The notes beneath the pieces are model-generated. The model did not search any database, was not told the origin of the DNA, and saw only the letters and a list, made by a program, of their open reading frames with translations. From Spirochaetaceae bacterium (GTDB lineage: Bacteria > Spirochaetota > Spirochaetia > UBA9216), in the NCBI GenBank assembly GCA_028527945.1, contig JAQQAK010000278.1, positions 1-26,922 on the forward strand: 26,922 nt of DNA. The letters run 5' to 3'. This document shows, piece by piece, positions 8,856 through 15,759 of the stretch. Every line of letters starts with the position of its first letter. Within the stretch, counting starts at the first letter, position 1. The translations under genes were made by a program, and so were the position numbers.

Positions 8856-9145
8856 AAAAGATTGAAATAATTTCCAATCAGGCAATTGAGGCTGATATTA
8901 TAGAGATTCTTGAATTGGCAGGTTATGGAGAGTCTTTAACATATTTACATCCTGTCTATGGGCGAGGCGGCAATGGCTGGCGAGAAGGCTCTGCTGTTTG
9001 GCCTGAGACCAATGTTATGTTTTTGGTTTACCTTGATAAGGGGAACGAAGAGCAAATAATGGAAGATCTTAAAAAGCTTAAGGAGAAGTTTCCTAACGAA
9101 GGAATTAAAGCTTGGCTTATTGAATGTGAATTGGAATCAATTTAA
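8852..9145 (+). CDS. PII-like small protein encoded with the RND pump
   Basis: 97 residues, no signal peptide, so cytoplasmic. The predicted order is beta-alpha-beta-beta-alpha-beta as in the ferredoxin-like fold of PII and CutA proteins: KKIEIISN; EADIIEILELAG; SLTYLHPVYGRGGNGWREG (T-loop position); NVMFLVYLD; EEQIMEDLKKLKEKF; IKAWLIECELE. Start overlaps the pump stop (ATGA), so it is made together with the pump, and a terminator follows. The conserved-looking loop PVYGRGGNGWREGSAVWPE may bind a ligand or touch the pump. PII-like proteins next to RND pumps are known in other diderms (for example DUF3240 next to metal pumps). Role as a sensor or brake of the pump is inference. Confidence 0.75.
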   Translation: MKKIEIISNQAIEADIIEILELAGYGESLTYLHPVYGRGGNGWREGSAVWPETNVMFLVYLDKGNEEQIMEDLKKLKEKFPNEGIKAWLIECELESI

Positions 9146-9170
9146 AAAGAATCCCCCTATATTATATTTA

Positions 9171-9205
9171 GAGCATCCAGTCTTATGACTGGGTGCTCTT
9201 TTTTT
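9171..9205 (+). terminator. Strong intrinsic terminator of the efflux operon
   Basis: A 12-bp stem (GAGCATCCAGTC / GACTGGGTGCTC, one G-U pair) with loop TTAT is followed by seven T. It lies 26 bases after the PII-like stop. Confidence 0.95.
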
Positions 9206-9497
9206 AGCTGTCTCTAAAAAAATCAATAAACTATCCTTATGAGTAATTAGATATATTATAAAAAGTTATAAACTCGGGCTTTATTTGTAGAATTGAATAG
9301 ACTGGATAAAAAAAATCTCCTGAGAGAAAGTGCACTTGTCCATGGTTACCCTTTTCTCAGGAGGAAGTTGCCTGATTACTCAGGCTGAATAAAATGATAG
9401 ATACAATATAAAGCTTTAATGTGTGAAATTTGTGTACATATATTGTTAATACTGTGCAATTAAGATGTATTATTCCTGTGAAGATTCCAAGATTTAA
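9206..9497. other. Intergenic region between convergent operons
   Basis: No coding frame of note. Apart from the two-hairpin element read on the minus strand (separate entry), the region is AT-rich and no convincing promoter was found on either strand. Confidence 0.6.
9302..9387 (-). ncRNA. Two-hairpin structured element ending in a U-tract (terminator or small RNA)
   Basis: Read on the minus strand, the first hairpin GCCTGA-GTAA-TCAGGC (9387-9372) has a GNRA-type tetraloop. Five bases later a second stem, CTCCTGAGA...TCTCAGGAG, extends inward by AAAG/CTTT across one bulged base. It closes a loop of about 20 bases that contains CCATGGACAAG. It is followed directly by A and eight T. The deaminase-like YbaK gene ends 110 bases upstream on this strand, so the element is either that gene's 3' UTR terminator or an independent small RNA. 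No strong promoter was seen just upstream. Confidence 0.5.
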
Positions 9498-9965
9498 TTA
9501 AACCAGGTCTACAACTTCTGCTGACACTACTTCAACCAAATCTTCTGGTGCAATTTTTATTTGAAGTCCACGCTTACCAGCACTGACAAAAATACTGTCA
9601 TGCATCATGCAGGTTTCATCAATATAAACAGGATAATTTTTTTTCATACCGACAGGTGAACAGCCACCACGAATATATCCTGTAAGCTGTAAAATCTCCT
9701 TAACGTGTATTAGAGCTACTTTTTTGTAGCCTGCTTCTTTTGCAGCCTTTTTTAGATTAAGTTCATAAGCTCCTGGAATTGCGCAAACAAATATTTCTCC
9801 GGAATCACTTCTTAGTACCAATGTTTTAAAAACATTATCAATATTAAGTCCTGCTTTTTTTGCTATAGATACAGCGCTCAGGTTGTTCTCATCAACCTCA
9901 TATTCTGTTAGTTCAAAATCTATTCCACGGCTTTCCAGTAGTCGAACTGCGTTTGTCTTTCCCAT
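9498..9965 (-). CDS. ybaK: YbaK/EbsC-type aminoacyl-tRNA deacylase
   Basis: 155 residues from the ATG at 9965. An in-frame TTG at 9983 would add six residues, but it lies between the promoter -35 and -10 boxes, so it cannot be transcribed from that promoter. The N terminus TNAVRLLESRGIDFELTEYEV and the segments GLNIDNVFKTLVLRSDSGEIFVCAIPG, ELNLKKAAKEAG, TGYIRGGCSPVGMKKNYPVYIDE and IFVSAGKRGLQIKIAPEDL match the YbaK fold; the GGCSPVG loop is characteristic. Family members hydrolyse Cys-tRNA(Pro) in the cytoplasm as an editing step. No Shine-Dalgarno sequence is visible. It is a single-gene unit between convergent and divergent operons. Confidence in the family is high; substrate is taken from the family. 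Confidence 0.92.
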   Translation of the reverse strand: MGKTNAVRLLESRGIDFELTEYEVDENNLSAVSIAKKAGLNIDNVFKTLVLRSDSGEIFVCAIPGAYELNLKKAAKEAGYKKVALIHVKEILQLTGYIRGGCSPVGMKKNYPVYIDETCMMHDSIFVSAGKRGLQIKIAPEDLVEVVSAEVVDLV

Positions 9966-9973
9966 ATTTTTGT

Positions 9974-10002
9974 ATTGTATCAAAAAAATGAGAGGCTTTC
10001 AA
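9974..10002 (-). promoter_or_regulatory. Sigma70 promoter of ybaK, implying a leaderless mRNA
   Basis: On the minus strand TTGAAA (10002-9997) is separated by exactly 17 bases from TACAAT (9979-9974). The predicted transcription start, seven bases further on near 9967, is two bases before the ATG at 9965. Confidence 0.75.
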
Positions 10003-10085
10003 AACTACTGTGACTTTAGTGTTAGCGTTTCAGAAGGTTGGGTTATAAAGATTATTTGAGATGATAAATATTTAGCCAAATAATA

Positions 10086-10112
10086 TTGTTAAAGAATCAA
10101 AATATATATAAT
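10086..10112 (+). promoter_or_regulatory. Possible promoter of the oligopeptide operon
   Basis: TTGTTA is followed after 15 bases by TATAAT. The -10 box is perfect; the spacing is short. Transcription would start near 10119, placing the duplicated palindrome in the first 15-55 bases of the transcript. A second option, TTGACT at 10199-10204, has no good -10 at normal distance. Confidence 0.4.
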
Positions 10113-10131
10113 TCCTACTATAAAAAGAGCT

Positions 10132-10173
10132 TACAATATTGTAGGTGAGGATCTTATTTCCTACAATATTGTA
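10132..10173. repeat. Two copies of TACAATATTGTA in a 14-bp inverted repeat
   Basis: The perfect 12-bp palindrome TACAATATTGTA occurs at 10132-10143 and 10162-10173, centres 30 bp apart (about three helical turns). With flanking GG and CC the two copies form a 14-bp inverted repeat around a 14-base loop. This suits paired operators for a dimeric repressor, or an mRNA hairpin, upstream of the oligopeptide operon. Confidence 0.7.
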
Positions 10174-10377
10174 TGATGAGCCAATCTATATAAAAAAATT
10201 GACTTTTTATAAAATATTATAAATGTATATTATGTAATAAATTATCTTCTTTTGCAGGAAATGTTGGCACAAGATTTGCAAGTATAGCATTCAAATGGCC
10301 TAATTAACGAATACGTAAAAAATATCTCGTAAAAATTATTAAACTACAAAATTTGGGCCATTTTAAGAAGGGAGATT

Positions 10378-11349
10378 TTGGATACTTTACTAACTGTTGA
10401 TAATTTACAGGTAGCTTTTAACACAGATGATGGAGAAATAGTTGGAGTTGAAAATGTTGGATTTAATATAAAGAAAGGTGAGGTCCTATGCATCGTTGGA
10501 GAATCTGGTTGCGGTAAAAGTGTTACCGCACTTTCTTTGATGGGGCTTTTGGGAAAGAATGGATTTATTAAACAGGGCGATGCTTTTTTTGATGGTCATG
10601 ATCTTCGAAGCTTATCTTCTGAGGAGATGAGAAAGCTTAGAGGAAACCGTTTTTCCATGATTTTTCAGGAACCAATGACATCTTTGAATCCTGTGCTTAC
10701 TGTTGGACGACAATTACTTGAACCTGTCGAGCTTCATTTGGGGCTAAAAGGAGAGGCTGCTAAAAAGCTATGTATTGAATGGCTTGAAAAGGTTGGAATA
10801 CCAAGACCTGAAAAAGTTTTTTCAGATTATCCTGGCACATTATCTGGAGGAATGCGCCAGAGGGTAATGATAGCAATGGCAATGATTTGCTCTCCGTCGC
10901 TTTTAATTGCTGATGAACCAACAACTGCTTTGGATGTAACTATTCAATCTCAAATACTGGATTTAATGGAAGAATTAAGACTTGAATCTGAATCTTCTAT
11001 TCTTTTGATAACGCATGATCTTGGGGTTGTTGCTGAAACGGCTGACAGAGTGCTTGTTATGTATGCTGGGCAGGTTGTTGAAGAAGCTGATGTCTTTGAA
11101 CTTTTTGAAAATCCTCAGCATCCTTACACAAAAGGGCTTTTAGCTTCTATTCCTAATGTTTCAGATGATTTTACAGAGAGACTCAAATCAATTCCGGGGA
11201 ATGTTCCCAGTTTACAGAATATGCCGAAAGGATGTCGCTTTTGTGAGCGTTGTTCATTTTCAATGGATGTTTGTAAAACAGAGGTTCCGCCTCTTTTTGA
11301 TGTTTTTCCCAATCATAAAATGCGGTGCTGGCTTGGAGATAATAAATGA
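10378..11349 (+). CDS. oppD: Oligopeptide/dipeptide ABC transporter ATPase (OppD/DppD-like)
   Basis: 323 residues. The TTG start has AAGGGAG upstream at good spacing and no competing start. Walker A is GESGCGKS (41-48), Q-loop FQEPMTSLNP (from 97), signature LSGGMRQ (155-161), Walker B LLIADEP (175-181), and the switch His is H213. The C-terminal extension has cysteines at 286, 289, 292, 299 and 317. This matches the oligopeptide-binding tail found in this subgroup, where DppD proteins hold an iron-sulfur cluster. It powers import with the partner ATPase, whose start overlaps this stop by four bases (ATGA). It is the first gene of the operon. Peptide specificity cannot be read from sequence. 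Confidence 0.93.
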   Translation: MDTLLTVDNLQVAFNTDDGEIVGVENVGFNIKKGEVLCIVGESGCGKSVTALSLMGLLGKNGFIKQGDAFFDGHDLRSLSSEEMRKLRGNRFSMIFQEPMTSLNPVLTVGRQLLEPVELHLGLKGEAAKKLCIEWLEKVGIPRPEKVFSDYPGTLSGGMRQRVMIAMAMICSPSLLIADEPTTALDVTIQSQILDLMEELRLESESSILLITHDLGVVAETADRVLVMYAGQVVEEADVFELFENPQHPYTKGLLASIPNVSDDFTERLKSIPGNVPSLQNMPKGCRFCERCSFSMDVCKTEVPPLFDVFPNHKMRCWLGDNK

Positions 11350-12200
11350 ATACTGAAGCTTATGTAACAGAACCCGGAAAAACTTTTTTGGCGGTTCAGG
11401 GGGTAAAAAAATATTACCCAATAGAGAAAAGCGGATTTGGACACAAAAAGCAGGAATATGTTAAAGCTGTAGACGGTGTATCCTTTTTGATCTACAAGGG
11501 CGAGACTCTTGGTCTTGTAGGGGAGTCTGGCTGTGGCAAGTCTACATTAGGACGCCTTATAGTCAGGCTTGAAGATGCTACAGATGGCAAGATTTGGTGT
11601 AATGGAAAAAATCTTACAGAGCTTCGGGGCATTGAGCTTATGGAAGCCAGAAAAGATCTGCAGATTGTATTTCAGGATCCATACTCTTCATTGAATCCAA
11701 GAATGAGGATAGGTGATGTCCTTTCAGAATCTTTGAAGGTTCATGGGATGAAAGAGCATTCAGATAGAGATAAACGCGTAAAAGAACTTCTTGATATGGT
11801 TGGAATTGCCCAAGGTGGAGCGGACAGGTTTCCGCATGAGTTTTCTGGAGGGCAGAGACAGCGTATAGGAATTGCAAGAGCGCTTAGTGTAAATCCTAAA
11901 CTTTTAATTTGTGATGAACCGGTTTCTGCTTTGGATGTTTCAATTCAGGTACAGATTCTGAATCTGCTAAAAGATCTTCAGCAGCAGCTTAATTTAACAG
12001 TCCTTTTTATTGCCCATGGTCTTGGAGCTGTAAAATATATTAGCGATCGAATTGCGGTTATGAATAAAGGACGAATTGTAGAAGTGGGTGAAACAAAAGA
12101 TATCTTTAGTAACCCTCAAGACTCTTATACCAAGGGGCTTCTTGAAGCTTATCCAATTCCTGATCCACGTAAGAGAACACGACGCAGTAATAAGCGCTAA
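11346..12200 (+). CDS. oppF: Oligopeptide/dipeptide ABC transporter ATPase (OppF/DppF-like)
   Basis: 284 residues, somewhat shorter than many family members. Walker A is GESGCGKST (59-67), followed by FQDPYSSLNPRMRIG (from 109), signature FSGGQRQR (167 onward), Walker B LLICDEP (186-192) and the switch His H224. The residue after that His is Gly (IAHGLG) where Asp is usual (HDL), a small departure in an otherwise intact site. The cysteine-rich C-terminal extension seen in the partner is missing; the protein ends in a basic tail (RKRTRRSNKR). It pairs with the preceding ATPase on the two permeases. The next gene starts 21 bases on. Confidence 0.93.
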   Translation: MNTEAYVTEPGKTFLAVQGVKKYYPIEKSGFGHKKQEYVKAVDGVSFLIYKGETLGLVGESGCGKSTLGRLIVRLEDATDGKIWCNGKNLTELRGIELMEARKDLQIVFQDPYSSLNPRMRIGDVLSESLKVHGMKEHSDRDKRVKELLDMVGIAQGGADRFPHEFSGGQRQRIGIARALSVNPKLLICDEPVSALDVSIQVQILNLLKDLQQQLNLTVLFIAHGLGAVKYISDRIAVMNKGRIVEVGETKDIFSNPQDSYTKGLLEAYPIPDPRKRTRRSNKR

Positions 12201-12221
12201 AAGAGATAAAGAGGTATTTTT

Positions 12222-13169
12222 GTGAGAAATCAACTAAGGAAAAGGCTGCTTATAACCATTCCAATTTTATTATTTGTTACATTGTTTAATTTTATTCTTA
12301 TTTCATTGGCTCCCGGAGATCCTGTAGACGCTTTTTTTAATCCTAATGCCACAGCGGCAGATTTAGAGGCTAAAAGGGCTTCACTTGGACTTGATAAGCC
12401 AATGATATATCAATATTTTGTTTGGCTTGGAAATGTTCTGCATGGCGATTTTGGCTATTCTTATTCAAGCTACGAGCCTGTAACGAAAATATTAAGTTAT
12501 CGTATTGGGCCGACCCTTCTTTTAATGGGCATCTCAATGCTTGTTGCTTATATTATTGCCATTCCAATAGGAATAATCAGCGCAACCAAACAATATTCTG
12601 CGCTTGATCATACTGTAACCGGTTTGTCATTTATTGGAATTTCTGTTCCAAGTTTCTTTTTTGGATTATTTGGCATCTTTATATTTTCGCTTAATTTGCA
12701 CTGGCTGCCCACCGGAGGAATGTATAGTTTGGGCAAGGCTGCTGATTTTGGCGACCGTGTAAAACACCTGATTCTTCCAGTAGCAGTTCTAAGCCTTTCA
12801 ATATCCGGAAAAATGGTTCGATATGTTCGTTCAAGTATGTTGGATGTTCTGAATCAGGATTATCTTCGAACTGCCAGAGCAAAGGGGCTTAAAGAAGTTA
12901 TTGTTATTGGGCGTCATGCTTTAAAAAACGCGCTTATTCCAATTATCACTGTTATTGGTTTGGACATTCCTCTTCTTATAGGTGGAGCAGTTGTTACTGA
13001 GCAGATCTTCCAGTGGCCTGGAATTGGACAGCTTACAATTCAATCAATCAATTCAAGAGATTATCCGGTTTTAATGGCTATAAATCTTTTGTCAGCACTC
13101 TTTGTAGTTGCGTCAAATCTTTTGACTGATTTGGCTTACAGGATTGTTGATCCGCGAATTAAGGAATAA
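12222..13169 (+). CDS. oppB: Oligopeptide/dipeptide ABC transporter permease (OppB/DppB-like)
   Basis: 315 residues, GTG start with AGAGG upstream. The typical order is seen: N-terminal membrane segment (RLLITIPILLFVTLFNFILISLAPGDP), a periplasmic loop with LGLDKPMIYQYFVWLGNVLHGDFGYSY, then five membrane segments. The EAA coupling motif is RTARAKGLKEVIVIGRHALKNALIPIIT, followed by PLLIGGAVVTEQIFQWPGIGQL. The C terminus is YRIVDPRIKE, as in the family. It forms the inner-membrane channel with the next permease, 12 bases away. Assignment is secure at family level. Confidence 0.94.
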   Translation: MRNQLRKRLLITIPILLFVTLFNFILISLAPGDPVDAFFNPNATAADLEAKRASLGLDKPMIYQYFVWLGNVLHGDFGYSYSSYEPVTKILSYRIGPTLLLMGISMLVAYIIAIPIGIISATKQYSALDHTVTGLSFIGISVPSFFFGLFGIFIFSLNLHWLPTGGMYSLGKAADFGDRVKHLILPVAVLSLSISGKMVRYVRSSMLDVLNQDYLRTARAKGLKEVIVIGRHALKNALIPIITVIGLDIPLLIGGAVVTEQIFQWPGIGQLTIQSINSRDYPVLMAINLLSALFVVASNLLTDLAYRIVDPRIKE

Positions 13170-13181
13170 CGAGGTACTAAA

Positions 13182-14024
13182 ATGGATAATTCTAATTCAG
13201 TCTGGAGGAGATTCCTCCGTCATAAGCCTGCAATGATTGGCAGTATTGTTTTTGCTCTTATAGTTTTGTCAGCAATATTCGCACCGCTTTTAACTCCCTA
13301 TAGCCCGTATGAATTGTCTCAGTCTTTTGAGGCCGCGCCTTCTTCTGAGCATATTCTGGGAACAGATCTTGTAAGCCGTGATGTTTTTACACGCTTGTTA
13401 TATGGTTCTCGTGTTTCACTTCTTGTAGGAGTTGGAACAGTTATTGTTTATGTAATTATTGGTGGAATTCTTGGAACACTTGCTGGATATTTTGGCGGAT
13501 GGGTAGATTCTCTTATTATGAGATTTACAGACATAATTATGTCTTTCCCGTTTTTTATAGTGATACTTGTTATGGTAAGTATTCTTGGCCCTGCGATGTC
13601 CAATATAATTTTTGCTCTTGGAGTTTTAGGTTGGCCTCCCATTGCCAGAATAATAAGAGGCAGTATTCTTACCATTAAAAATCAGGATTATATAAAAGCC
13701 GGACGTGTGCTTGGTTATTCTGATTTACGCCTCATTTTTAAGCATATTCTTCCAAACATTATGGCTCCAATTCTGGTAAATGCTACATTTGGAGTTTCTA
13801 ACGCTATTATCGCAGAGTCTTCATTAAGTTTTCTTGGTATGGGTGTACAGCCTCCAAGATCAAGTTGGGGAAATATCTTAACTGATGCTCAATCAATGAC
13901 AATATTAGCTCATGAACCCTGGTTGTGGGTTCCGGCTGGACTAATGATCGTAATCACCGTGCTTTCTGTTAACTTTATTGGTGATGGTTTGCGCGACGCA
14001 CTGGATCCTAAAAAAATCCAATAA
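13182..14024 (+). CDS. oppC: Oligopeptide/dipeptide ABC transporter permease (OppC/DppC-like)
   Basis: 280 residues with six predicted membrane segments. The N terminus (WRRFLRHKPAMIGSIVFALIVLSAIFAPLL) and HILGTDLVSRDVFTRLLYGSRVSLLVG are hallmarks of the family. The EAA motif is IKAGRVLGYSDLRLIFKHILPNIMAPILV. The segment SFLGMGVQPPRSSWGNIL and the C-terminal LSVNFIGDGLRDALDPK are also typical. It completes the channel with the OppB-like protein. GAGGT lies before the ATG. The binding-protein gene follows after 29 bases with a strong ribosome binding site. Confidence 0.94.
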   Translation: MDNSNSVWRRFLRHKPAMIGSIVFALIVLSAIFAPLLTPYSPYELSQSFEAAPSSEHILGTDLVSRDVFTRLLYGSRVSLLVGVGTVIVYVIIGGILGTLAGYFGGWVDSLIMRFTDIIMSFPFFIVILVMVSILGPAMSNIIFALGVLGWPPIARIIRGSILTIKNQDYIKAGRVLGYSDLRLIFKHILPNIMAPILVNATFGVSNAIIAESSLSFLGMGVQPPRSSWGNILTDAQSMTILAHEPWLWVPAGLMIVITVLSVNFIGDGLRDALDPKKIQ

Positions 14025-14053
14025 AAATATTTCTCATAGGAGGAGAATGAATT

Positions 14054-15688
14054 ATGCAAAAACATAAAAGAATCAGTAAATCGCTAATAGCGGGCATTCT
14101 CACTGTTACTGTTGCTCTTTTGTTTTTGGGCTCATGTTCCAAAGACGATAGCAGCGTGGAGGCAGAAACAAAGAGCGCGGAAGACAAGACTGTTTTTATA
14201 GGCCAGGTAAATCCACCTATAACTTTTAACCCGGTAAACTGTCCAAGTGTAGCTTCACAGTATGATCAGAAACCTATACTTGATTCACTGCTTGGAATGG
14301 TAGAGCCGCTGAAGTTTGAGCCTCTTTTGGCTGATACTTTTGAATTAAAAGATCCGACAACATTACTTATCAAAATAAATGATAAGGCTAATTGGACTGA
14401 CGGACAGCCTGTTTCATCAGAGGATGTTGCTTTTACAATAAATAGAATAGCAAACCCCAAAATAGACAGTGCTATCAGTGGCTATCTTAAGTATTTTCCA
14501 GGACTGGGCTCTAATGGAAAACTTCCTGAAGGTGAAACAGAATTATCAGCTATAACTATAGTTGATAATAAAACTCTGGAAATTAAGCTTGTAAAATCTA
14601 TTGATGTTAATATTATCAGAGAACAGATTGGTGTTAATATGAGAATTATACCAAAACATGTTCTTAAAGATATTCCTGCTGAAGATTTCAACAAGGCTCC
14701 ATATTTTGCTTCTCCTACGGTTACAAGCGGCGCTTATAAGTTTGTTAAATACGAGAAAGATCAATACGTTGAATATGTAGCAAATCATGATTATTTCAGA
14801 GGCGCTCCAAAGATTGAGCATATGTTCATTACTCTTGTACCTGCTACCAATATGGCTGCTAAACTTGAAACTGGTGAAATACACTTTAATACCGGAACAG
14901 GTATAGGGCTTATTCCAAGTACAGATTTTGAAACAGTTATGGGTTTAAGTAATATAAGAACAAAAACTGAACCAAATACAAGTGTTCAGATGATTCTTTT
15001 CAATGTAAGTCGTATAAAAGATAAGCGTGTAAGACAGGCTCTTGCATATGCTATGGATAGGGAAAGTATTCTAAAAAATATTCTTAAAGGTTCAGGAGAA
15101 ATTGTTGATCCGCCTTTAACATCAATGAATCCTTATCTTGATAAGAGTATTCCTCCTTATCCTCATAATGTTGATAAAGCAAAAGAATTGCTTGCTGAAG
15201 CTGGATGGGATCCTGAAAGAGAGCTTGAATTTGTTGTTCCAATAGGAAATAAAGATCGTGAACAGGCCGCAAATATTGTTGCTCAGAATTTCGCTGAAGC
15301 AGGAATTAAGGTTAAAATGAATAAATTTGATTTTCCTACAGTTTTAAAGAAAGCTGTTGGTCATGATTTTGATTTAGTCTTTATTGGAAATAACTTTTTG
15401 CTTGATCCTGATGGAATATCTTCTTTGTATCAGAGTTCTTCACCATATGATATGTCTTTTTACAAGAATGATGAAGTAGATAGACTTTTTGATGAAGGTC
15501 GTAATGAACCGGATCCTTCAAAACGCCATCAGATTTATAGTAGAATACAGCAGATTATATATGATGAACTTCCTCTTATAACAATCTACTCTTATCATGA
15601 GCTGCTTGGTGTTTCTGACCAGCTTATTAAGGGAGAGCCAAGGTTTTATGGAACATTCTACGATGTCAATGAATGGGATTTAAAATAA
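14054..15688 (+). CDS. oppA: Oligopeptide-type substrate-binding lipoprotein (family 5)
   Basis: 544 residues. AGGAGGAG precedes the ATG. The signal sequence ends in the lipobox LGSC with C28 as the lipidated residue, then a Ser/Asp/Glu-rich spacer. The mature protein has the family-5 layout: PILDSLLGMVEPLKFEPLLAD, TWTDGQPVSSEDVAFTI-like segment (here NWTDGQPVSSEDVAFTINR), YKFVKYEKDQYVEYVANHDY, RVRQALAYAMDRESI, AKELLAEAGW and a C-terminal DLVFIGNN region. It captures peptide-like ligands in the periplasm and delivers them to the permeases. The ligand cannot be read from sequence; the adjacent M20 hydrolase suggests dipeptides or N-acyl amino acids. A hairpin with a short T run follows. Confidence 0.94.
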   Translation: MQKHKRISKSLIAGILTVTVALLFLGSCSKDDSSVEAETKSAEDKTVFIGQVNPPITFNPVNCPSVASQYDQKPILDSLLGMVEPLKFEPLLADTFELKDPTTLLIKINDKANWTDGQPVSSEDVAFTINRIANPKIDSAISGYLKYFPGLGSNGKLPEGETELSAITIVDNKTLEIKLVKSIDVNIIREQIGVNMRIIPKHVLKDIPAEDFNKAPYFASPTVTSGAYKFVKYEKDQYVEYVANHDYFRGAPKIEHMFITLVPATNMAAKLETGEIHFNTGTGIGLIPSTDFETVMGLSNIRTKTEPNTSVQMILFNVSRIKDKRVRQALAYAMDRESILKNILKGSGEIVDPPLTSMNPYLDKSIPPYPHNVDKAKELLAEAGWDPERELEFVVPIGNKDREQAANIVAQNFAEAGIKVKMNKFDFPTVLKKAVGHDFDLVFIGNNFLLDPDGISSLYQSSSPYDMSFYKNDEVDRLFDEGRNEPDPSKRHQIYSRIQQIIYDELPLITIYSYHELLGVSDQLIKGEPRFYGTFYDVNEWDLK

Positions 15689-15711
15689 TTAACTAAAGAA
15701 CTATAATTCTG

Positions 15712-15741
15712 TTCGCCTTCCTTCTTGGAAGGCGAATTTTT
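15712..15741 (+). terminator. Hairpin terminator or attenuator after the binding-protein gene
   Basis: A perfect 10-bp stem TTCGCCTTCC / GGAAGGCGAA with a five-base loop is followed by five T. It lies inside the operon, 19 bases before the hydrolase ATG, so it probably lowers rather than blocks read-through. Confidence 0.8.
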
Positions 15742-15759
15742 CAAAAAGAGAGAAAGACA

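Larger units (their letters stand above)
9984..10377. promoter_or_regulatory. Divergent intergenic region upstream of the oligopeptide operon
   Basis: Very AT-rich, no coding frame. It holds the ybaK promoter at one end, then a possible plus-strand promoter (10086-10112), two copies of a 12-bp palindrome (10132-10173), and a long leader with inverted repeat AAATGGCC (10293-10300) / GGCCATTT (10356-10363). The latter ends just before the ribosome binding site of the first ABC gene. Confidence 0.6.

Noticed and set aside
3385..9145. Heavy-metal (CusA-type) identity for the pump operon
   Set aside because: The pump lacks a visible Met-rich transport pathway, and its N terminus and TM4 fit drug-type HAE pumps; only the adaptor linker is Met-rich.
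9309..9389. Thiamine-type riboswitch on the plus strand
   Set aside because: CTGAGAG and TACCCTTT occur, which recalls the TPP fold, but the second conserved half and any downstream gene on that strand are missing; the U-tract supports the minus strand.
9966..9983. TTG start giving a longer YbaK-like protein
   Set aside because: It falls in the spacer of the TTGAAA-17-TACAAT promoter, so it would not be part of that transcript.
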